This document shows positions 7,893-13,236 of a stretch of 13,236 nucleotides of DNA, piece after piece (position 1 is the stretch's first letter; every line of letters begins with the position of its first letter). The translations under genes were made by a program, and so were the position numbers. Origin of the DNA: Bacteroidota bacterium (GTDB lineage: Bacteria > Bacteroidota > Bacteroidia > Bacteroidales > UBA1402). The notes under the pieces are model-generated. The model was given only the letters and a program-made list of their open reading frames with translations. It ran no database searches and was not told where the DNA came from. The stretch lies in assembly GCA_030706285.1 (NCBI GenBank), contig JAUZOU010000040.1, positions 1 through 13,236 on the forward strand, read 5' to 3'.

Positions 7893-7920
7893 AGCTTATA
7901 GTTAACAGCTAATAGTTATT
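7893..7920. repeat. Imperfect tandem 14-base repeat after the GH63-like gene
   Basis: AGCTTATAGTTAAC (7893-7906) is followed directly by AGCTAATAGTTATT (7907-7920), with 11 of 14 bases identical. It begins immediately after the stop codon. No function is evident, and A/T-rich composition could explain it. The rest of the 158-base spacer up to 8050 shows no clear promoter or terminator. Confidence 0.4.
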
Positions 7921-8050
7921 CGTTTTGCTAAATGCTAGTATTAATTACATAAGAAACACCCATTGCTAAGAATAAAAACAAAGGCAAAAAAGGCGATGAT
8001 TAATAGTCTCGATAGTTATCATAAGTATCTTGGTTCTAAAAAAAAATTAC

Positions 8051-8725
8051 ATGAAAATTTTTAAAGCATTCTTTTTCCTTTCAATACTTTTCTGTAGTAC
8101 GCTAGTGGAAGCACAAGGAACAAATGACTGGGCAAATTTTGGCAGGTATTCCGAAGCTAATAAAACGGTTAAACAACCTGTTAAAGCGGTTTTTATGGGA
8201 AACTCCATCACCGAAGGCTGGGTAAATATGGATCCGGGTTTCTTTACAGAAAACAATTATATAGGAAGAGGCATAAGCGGACAAGTTTCTTCTCAAATGT
8301 TGGTGCGGTTCCAGTCTGATGTGATAAACCTGAAACCTAAAGCGGTTGTCATCTTGGCCGGAACGAATGACATAGCGTTAAACAATGGATATATTACAGT
8401 AGAACACATATTCGAGAACATTGTATCAATGACCGAGTTGGCAAAGCAAAATGACATTAAAGTGGTGTTATGTTCGGTGTTGCCTGCTCATTCTTTCCCT
8501 TGGCGTCCAGAAGTCGAACCGGTTAAACTGATCGATGAATTAAATACTAAAATCAAGACCTACGCCAAAGAACATAAAATTGCTTACGCAGATTACTATG
8601 CAGCGATGGTTGATGAGAGAAAGGGGCTGAAACCAATCTATCAAAAAGATGAAGTCCACCCAAATATAGAAGGCTATAAAACGATGGAACAAGTCATACA
8701 GAAAGTCCTTCGTAAACTTCTTTAA
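8051..8725 (+). CDS. Secreted SGNH/GDSL-family acyl-hydrolase (esterase)
   Basis: This 224-residue protein begins at the ATG at 8051, which leads straight into a signal peptide (MKIFKAFFFLSILFCSTLVEAQ). A TTG 21 bases upstream would only add seven residues. All SGNH blocks are visible. Block I is FMGNSITEGW, with the nucleophile Ser52 (GNS replaces the textbook GDS, as in many Bacteroidota members). Block II is GRGISGQ (Gly74). Block III is LAGTNDIA (Asn106). Block V is KDEVHPNIEGY (Asp200, His203). Such enzymes remove acetyl or other acyl esters from sugars, lipids or other small molecules. Next to glycosidases, de-O-acetylation of a glycan is the most likely job, but that is an inference from position. 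The length is normal for a single-domain member. The Cys in FCSTLVEA is not followed by a lipoprotein-like N-terminus, so a soluble periplasmic enzyme is more likely. Confidence 0.88.
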   Translation: MKIFKAFFFLSILFCSTLVEAQGTNDWANFGRYSEANKTVKQPVKAVFMGNSITEGWVNMDPGFFTENNYIGRGISGQVSSQMLVRFQSDVINLKPKAVVILAGTNDIALNNGYITVEHIFENIVSMTELAKQNDIKVVLCSVLPAHSFPWRPEVEPVKLIDELNTKIKTYAKEHKIAYADYYAAMVDERKGLKPIYQKDEVHPNIEGYKTMEQVIQKVLRKLL

Positions 8726-8865
8726 CAGAATCCAACCAAAAAGCCGGCGATGAAAACGCGAAAAGATAGGGCAATGAGTCATTTACCTAACTATTCTATT
8801 AGATCCTTTTAAATACGTTCAGCTTTTGGTATAAACCATCAATGGTGGGTGGCAATGTTTATCAG

Positions 8866-11277
8866 ATGAAAAGACCAGTTAAAATCATAGCGGTGTTGTT
8901 CCTATTGAGCACCTTCTCTGCTGTTGCCCAGAAGCATTCAATCTATCACAAAAATTGGATTGACTTCAATAAAAATGGCAAGATGGATGTCTATGAGGAT
9001 CCGTCTCAGCCTGTTGAAAAACGGGTGGCAGATCTGCTTTCTCAAATGACAGTAGAGGAGAAAACGTGCCAGACTGCCACCTTATATGGTTATGGTCGTG
9101 TGCTAAAAGATCCGCTTCCTACAGCAGAATGGAAGCAGGAGATTTGGAAAGATGGCATAGCCAATATTGACGAACACTTGAATGGGGTGAAAAGCCATAC
9201 GGTTTTTATTTCCAATCAATATACCTATCCGTACAGCAATCATGCTGAAGCCATCAATACGGTTCAGAAATGGTTTGTGGAAGAGACACGACTAGGCATT
9301 CCTGTCGATTTCAGCAATGAAGGCATTCACGGACTGAACCATGACAGGGCGACACCGCTTCCGTCGCCGATTGCCATTGGCAGTACCTGGAATAAGGCAC
9401 TTGTTTACAAAGCCGGAACGATTGTGGGTCGTGAAGCGAAAGCTCTAGGTTATACCAATGTCTATACACCTATTTTGGATGTCTCACGTGATCAACGTTG
9501 GGGAAGGGTAGTAGAGACCTATGGTGAAGATCCGTTTCTGATTGCCGAGTTAGGTATCAATATGGTGAAAGGCGTTCAAAGTCAGGGCGTTGCTTCTACA
9601 GTGAAACATTTTGCCGTGTATGGCGTGCCCAAAGGTGGCCGTGATGGAAATACAAGGACGGATGCGCATGTGGCACCACGTGAAATGTTGCAAATGCATC
9701 TGTATCCCTTTCGCCGGGTTATTCAGGAAGCCCATCCGATGGGTGTCATGAGCAGTTACAATGATTGGGATGGTGAACCGATAACCGGAAGTTATTATTT
9801 TTTGACCGAGCTGCTCAGACTGGAGTACGGTTTTACCGGATATGTGGTTTCCGACAGCGAAGCCGTCGAATTTCTGTTTACCAAGCACCGGGTTGCCGAT
9901 TCGTATAAAGACGCTGTCCGGCAGGTGATCGAAGCCGGATTGAATGTACGGACCAACTTTTCTGGGCCTGATAAATACATCCTTCCGCTTCGTGAACTGA
10001 TTAATGAAGGTAAGGTTTCGATGAAGACCTTGGATGAACGGGTGGCCGATGTGTTAAGGGTCAAGTTTGAGCTTGGACTTTTTGATGATCCGTATGTCAA
10101 AGACCCCAAGAAAGCCAACGAGATCGTTGATCCAAAAAACACCAATGATTTTGTCCTGGATATGGCTCGCCAATCCATTGTTTTATTGAAAAACGACAAC
10201 AATTTGTTGCCACTGGATCTAAATAAGACCAAAAATATATTGGTTACAGGCCCTTTGGCTGACGTGACCAGTTTCTTGATCAGTCGTTACGGACCTTCTC
10301 ACCTGAATACGATATCGGTACTGGATGGTATTAAACACTACGTAGGTAATGTTGCCAATGTCAGTTATGCTAAAGGCTGCAATGTAATCGACGCAACTTG
10401 GCCGGAAAGTGAGATTTTGCCAACGGAATTGACTGAGTTGGAAAAAGCCCAAATGGACTCAGCCGTACTAAAAGCCAATCAGTCCGATGTGATTATCGCA
10501 GTAGTGGGCGAGGATGAAAACATGGTGGGTGAGACGAAATCGCGTACCAGCCTGGATTTACCAAGCCGTCAGGAAAAATTACTGGAGGTACTGCAGGCTA
10601 CCGGTAAACCGGTTGTTGTCGTATTGGTCAACGGACATCCCCTGACCATCAATTGGGCCAACCGGTATGTCAATAGCATTCTGGAAACTTGGTTCTCCAA
10701 TGCCAGATTTGGTCAGGCTGTGGCAGAAACACTCTTTGGTGACAATAATCCCGGAGGAAAACTCACGATGACTTTTCCAAAAACGGTGGGGCAGATCGAA
10801 TTTAATTTTCCTTACAAACCGGCCTCACAAGCCGATCAGCCTAAGAGCGGTGCGAATGGTTATGGCGATTCACAGGTGAATGGTGCCCTTTATCCGTTTG
10901 GCTATGGTCTGAGCTACACCACCTTCGAATTTTCAAATCTGATAGTAACGCCTGAAAAGCAGCACAATCAAGGAGAAATTCAGGTATCGGTTGATGTTAA
11001 GAATACGGGTAACAGAAAAGGCGATGAAGTGATACAACTTTATCTGAAAGATCTGGTAAGCAGCGTGATTAATTATAGTTTTCAACTCCGTGGATTTGAG
11101 CGGGTCACGCTGAATCCGTCAGAAACCAAAACGGTCCGGTTTATACTGAAACCAGATGATTTGGCTTTGCTGGACAAAAACATGAACTATGTGGTCGAGC
11201 CGGGCAAGTTTGAAGTCATGATTGGCAATTCTTCCGAAGATATCCGTTTGAGAAAAGAATTTGAAATATTGAATTGA
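8866..11277 (+). CDS. Secreted GH3 beta-glycosidase (beta-glucosidase/xylosidase type)
   Basis: This 803-residue enzyme is a retaining GH3 glycosidase that removes a beta-linked sugar from the non-reducing end. I chose the ATG at 8866 because it gives a direct signal peptide (MKRPVKIIAVLFLLSTFSAVAQ); the frame is open to an ATG at 8842. Residues 33-45 (DFNKNGKMDVYED) look like a calcium-binding loop ahead of the barrel. The TIM-barrel domain includes NEGIHGL, RDQRWGRVVETYGEDP, the KHF motif (Lys247, His248) and VVSDSEAV with nucleophile Asp330. The alpha/beta sandwich domain follows (VVGEDENMVGETKSR; Glu556 is a candidate acid/base, not certain). Residues about 685-803 form the usual fibronectin-III-like C-terminal domain (VSVDVKNTGNRKGDEVIQLY). 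It has no lipobox, so it should be periplasmic. The MFS gene starts 38 bases downstream, suggesting the released sugar is imported at once. Sugar specificity cannot be read from the sequence. Confidence 0.93.
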   Translation: MKRPVKIIAVLFLLSTFSAVAQKHSIYHKNWIDFNKNGKMDVYEDPSQPVEKRVADLLSQMTVEEKTCQTATLYGYGRVLKDPLPTAEWKQEIWKDGIANIDEHLNGVKSHTVFISNQYTYPYSNHAEAINTVQKWFVEETRLGIPVDFSNEGIHGLNHDRATPLPSPIAIGSTWNKALVYKAGTIVGREAKALGYTNVYTPILDVSRDQRWGRVVETYGEDPFLIAELGINMVKGVQSQGVASTVKHFAVYGVPKGGRDGNTRTDAHVAPREMLQMHLYPFRRVIQEAHPMGVMSSYNDWDGEPITGSYYFLTELLRLEYGFTGYVVSDSEAVEFLFTKHRVADSYKDAVRQVIEAGLNVRTNFSGPDKYILPLRELINEGKVSMKTLDERVADVLRVKFELGLFDDPYVKDPKKANEIVDPKNTNDFVLDMARQSIVLLKNDNNLLPLDLNKTKNILVTGPLADVTSFLISRYGPSHLNTISVLDGIKHYVGNVANVSYAKGCNVIDATWPESEILPTELTELEKAQMDSAVLKANQSDVIIAVVGEDENMVGETKSRTSLDLPSRQEKLLEVLQATGKPVVVVLVNGHPLTINWANRYVNSILETWFSNARFGQAVAETLFGDNNPGGKLTMTFPKTVGQIEFNFPYKPASQADQPKSGANGYGDSQVNGALYPFGYGLSYTTFEFSNLIVTPEKQHNQGEIQVSVDVKNTGNRKGDEVIQLYLKDLVSSVINYSFQLRGFERVTLNPSETKTVRFILKPDDLALLDKNMNYVVEPGKFEVMIGNSSEDIRLRKEFEILN

Positions 11278-11315
11278 AAAGAGATCCAACTTAGAAATAA
11301 TTTATTGTAATACAA

Positions 11316-12488
11316 ATGAAAAACGAAAAATCAATTACCAAAATCTTGCCGGTGCTGTTCGGCTTTTTCATCATGGGATTCTGTGATGTAGTCGGTATCA
11401 CCTCTATGCATGTTAAGGAAGACCTATTAGGTGGCTATTCTTCCGAATTCAGGGATACGCTTTCCAATCTGATTCCGGTCGCATTATTCTCAATGTTTCT
11501 GATCTTTTCTATACCGACCGGTGTGTTGATGAATAAGATCGGTCGTAAGAAAACGGTGATCTTAAGCAATATCATTACCATTGTGGCTATGTTCATTCCA
11601 CTCATCCAGTACACGTTTGTCATGTCTTTGATTGCTTTTGCGTTGTTAGGCATCGCCAACACCATTTTGCAAGTGTCGTTAAATCCGTTATTGACCAACG
11701 TCGTACAAGGCGATAAACTGACCTCAAGTCTCACAGCTGGTCAATTCGTCAAAGCCATTTCGTCGTTTTGCGGCCCGTTTTTCGCAGCTTTTGCCGCAAC
11801 GATGTTGGGTAACTGGCAATATATTTTCCCCATTTATGCTGTTTTTACCCTGATTTCAACTATCTGGCTGATGGCTACACCCATCGAAGCAGAAGCTACA
11901 ACGGGTAAAGTCAGTTCTTTCGGCAGCGTCTTCGGGTTGTTAAAAGACAGTACTATTCTTCTGTTGTTTTTAGGCATCATGTTTGTGGTTGGAGTGGATG
12001 TCGGGTTAAATACGGCGGCACCAAAAATTTTGATGGAACGTTGTGGCATGAATTCAATTGATGCAGGCTATGGCCCGAGCATGTATTTTGCTTTCCGTAC
12101 GGCCGGTGCCTTTATCGGTGCGATCTTATTAGCAAAATTCTCGTCTGCCAAGTTTTTCAAATTAACCATCGTTGTTGCTGTCCTGGCTTTGACAACTCTA
12201 CTTTTTGCAGAGGGTAAGGTCTTTATTTTTGCCCTTTTTGCCGTAATGGGTTTTTCTATTGCCAATGTATTTTCCATTATTTATTCAATGGCTATTCAGT
12301 CACGGCCGGATAAAGCCAACGAAATTTCCGGTTTGATGATCACAGGCGTATTTGGCGGTGCTGTCATTCCTCTTATAATGGGCCTGACTTCAGATGCCAT
12401 CGGCTCTCAGGTCGGCTCAGTCTTGATCCTTTTGCTGAGCGCTTTTTACTTGTTGTTTTGCGCTTTTGCGATTAAGTCTAAAAAATAA
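11316..12488 (+). CDS. MFS sugar transporter of the FucP/GlcP (FHS) type
   Basis: This 390-residue inner-membrane protein has about 12 hydrophobic segments and no signal peptide. Family features include GFFIMGFCDVVGITS in the first helix, PTGVLMNKIGRKKTV at the loop between helices 2 and 3 (the MFS GRKxxV signature), and SLNPLLTNVVQGDKLTSSL with GQFVKAISSFCGP in the middle helices. The last two are typical of fucose/glucose/galactose:H+ symporters of Bacteroidota. The protein is somewhat shorter than E. coli FucP. Its gene starts 38 bases after the GH3 stop with no terminator between, so the two genes are probably co-transcribed. The expected role is proton-driven import of a monosaccharide set free in the periplasm. 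The substrate could be glucose, mannose or another hexose. Confidence 0.9.
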   Translation: MKNEKSITKILPVLFGFFIMGFCDVVGITSMHVKEDLLGGYSSEFRDTLSNLIPVALFSMFLIFSIPTGVLMNKIGRKKTVILSNIITIVAMFIPLIQYTFVMSLIAFALLGIANTILQVSLNPLLTNVVQGDKLTSSLTAGQFVKAISSFCGPFFAAFAATMLGNWQYIFPIYAVFTLISTIWLMATPIEAEATTGKVSSFGSVFGLLKDSTILLLFLGIMFVVGVDVGLNTAAPKILMERCGMNSIDAGYGPSMYFAFRTAGAFIGAILLAKFSSAKFFKLTIVVAVLALTTLLFAEGKVFIFALFAVMGFSIANVFSIIYSMAIQSRPDKANEISGLMITGVFGGAVIPLIMGLTSDAIGSQVGSVLILLLSAFYLLFCAFAIKSKK

Positions 12489-12565
12489 CCGTGCAAAATC
12501 GTCCAGGTAGATGATCCTGCAGCATGTTTGTTACATATGGCCTTGAACGATATAAATATGATCCT

Positions 12566-13236
12566 ATGAAACGATCCACATTGAGCGTATTAGCAGTTTT
12601 AATGATGTTCTTCACTTTAAACAGCACGTTGAATGCAAAGAAGAACTGCCCAATCATTATTGCCACCTATAATTTGCGGTTTAACAATCCAAACGATGGG
12701 ATAAACGCCTGGCCAAATCGAAAAGAACAGGTAAAAGCGTTGATAAATTATCACCAATTTGACCTGTTCGGTACAGAAGAGGGCTTAGCAGGCATGCTGA
12801 AAGATCTGTCAACGATGGAAGACTATGCCTTTATCGGAAAAGGCCGGGATGATGGGGAACAGGCAGGAGAACATTCTGCGATTTTCTATCGAAAGAGCCG
12901 TTTTACACTGCTAAAGAATGGTGATTTCTGGCTTAGTGAAACACCTGACAGGCCTTCATTCGGTTGGGATGCCAAAGGAAATAGAAGAATCTGCTCCTGG
13001 GGAGAGTTTAAAGATAACAATTCAGGAAAGAAGTTCTATTTTTTCTGTGTGCATTTTGATGACCAAGCCGAAATAGCCCGTCATGAATCAGCTAACCTGA
13101 TGGTTAAAAAAATGGGTGAGATTGCAGGATCTTCACCTGTTGTTTGTGTTGGGGATTTTAATTCAACGCCTGAAACCGAGCAAATTAAAACAATGGAAAC
13201 CCTGTTGAATGACTCTCGAAAGGTAACCGTTATGCC
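12566..13236 (+). CDS. N-terminal part of a secreted endonuclease/exonuclease/phosphatase (EEP) family hydrolase
   Basis: The frame from the ATG at 12566 runs open to the end of the window, giving 223 residues of an incomplete gene. A signal peptide is visible (MKRSTLSVLAVLMMFFTLNSTLNA). Motifs of the DNase I-like fold follow in order: ATYNLRFNN with Asn36, FGTEEG with Glu71/Glu72, a GRDDGEQAGEHSAIFYRK block (93-110), FWLSETPDRPSFGWDAKG (121-138), VHFDDQAEIARHESA (162-176; His163, Asp165), and CVGDFNSTPET (194-204; Asp197, Asn199). The C-terminal SDH-type motif lies beyond the window. This set is typical of secreted Bacteroidota EEP hydrolases acting on phosphoesters. It differs from the EEP remnant at the start of the window in being a separate gene, and whether it too has a T9SS tail is unknown. 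It starts 77 bases after the transporter and may belong to the same operon. Confidence 0.85.
   Translation, partial: MKRSTLSVLAVLMMFFTLNSTLNAKKNCPIIIATYNLRFNNPNDGINAWPNRKEQVKALINYHQFDLFGTEEGLAGMLKDLSTMEDYAFIGKGRDDGEQAGEHSAIFYRKSRFTLLKNGDFWLSETPDRPSFGWDAKGNRRICSWGEFKDNNSGKKFYFFCVHFDDQAEIARHESANLMVKKMGEIAGSSPVVCVGDFNSTPETEQIKTMETLLNDSRKVTVM

Noticed and set aside
8030..8050. TTG at 8030 as the SGNH gene start
   Set aside because: The ATG at 8051 gives a normal signal peptide, and the extra seven residues have no support.
8842..8865. ATG at 8842 as the GH3 start
   Set aside because: It adds eight residues before a complete signal peptide that begins at 8866. It is possible but less likely.
9795..10232. 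145-codon open frame on the minus strand
   Set aside because: It lies wholly inside the GH3 coding region, has no recognisable domain, and is best explained as a shadow of the codon pattern on the other strand.
12528..12558. Promoter (TTTG, then TATAAATA) for the last gene
   Set aside because: The -7 box matches poorly and lies only about eight bases before the ATG, leaving almost no leader.
1..13236. CRISPR array, tRNA/rRNA genes, insertion sequence or phage genes
   Set aside because: No regularly spaced repeats, no structured RNA gene and no transposase, integrase or phage protein were recognised on either strand.

Overview
The window looks like part of a Bacteroidota genome, most likely an environmental or gut-type Bacteroidales relative. 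The evidence is two proteins ending in type IX secretion (T9SS) type A sorting domains, A/T-rich leaders without clear Shine-Dalgarno sites, and a set of secreted glycosidases beside a FucP/GlcP-type MFS sugar importer. All eight genes lie on the + strand. The genus cannot be fixed from the sequence alone.

Layout. Bases 1-426 hold the C-terminal end of a secreted endonuclease/exonuclease/phosphatase (EEP) family protein with a T9SS tail. Bases 540-2921 encode a T9SS-exported, multi-domain purple-acid-phosphatase-like protein whose metallophosphoesterase site has lost expected residues. A 56-base interrupted palindrome (3008-3063) follows. Next come a GH38 alpha-mannosidase (3152-6310), an (alpha/alpha)6-barrel glycosidase of the GH63/MGH1-like type (6477-7892), an SGNH/GDSL acyl-hydrolase (8051-8725), a GH3 beta-glycosidase (8866-11277) and an MFS sugar transporter (11316-12488). 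A second EEP-family hydrolase starts at 12566 and runs off the end.

How the genes may work together (inference). The set resembles the enzyme part of a polysaccharide or glycoconjugate utilisation locus. The two T9SS-tailed phosphoesterase-like proteins would act outside the cell or on its surface. The glycosidases and the esterase carry plain signal peptides without a lipobox and would act in the periplasm, trimming alpha-mannosyl, beta-glycosyl and acyl groups. The MFS protein would then carry the monosaccharide across the inner membrane. Phosphoesterase-type folds at both ends, together with an alpha-mannosidase, make a phosphorylated mannose-containing glycan one possible substrate. No SusC/SusD pair, regulator, mobile element, tRNA, rRNA or CRISPR array is visible, so the locus either continues outside the window or takes its oligosaccharides from another uptake system.

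The least ordinary signals are the altered active site of the 540-2921 protein, the 56-base palindrome before the GH38 gene, and the GH63-like glycosidase, which I cannot place in a numbered family. I see no clearly new multi-gene system.
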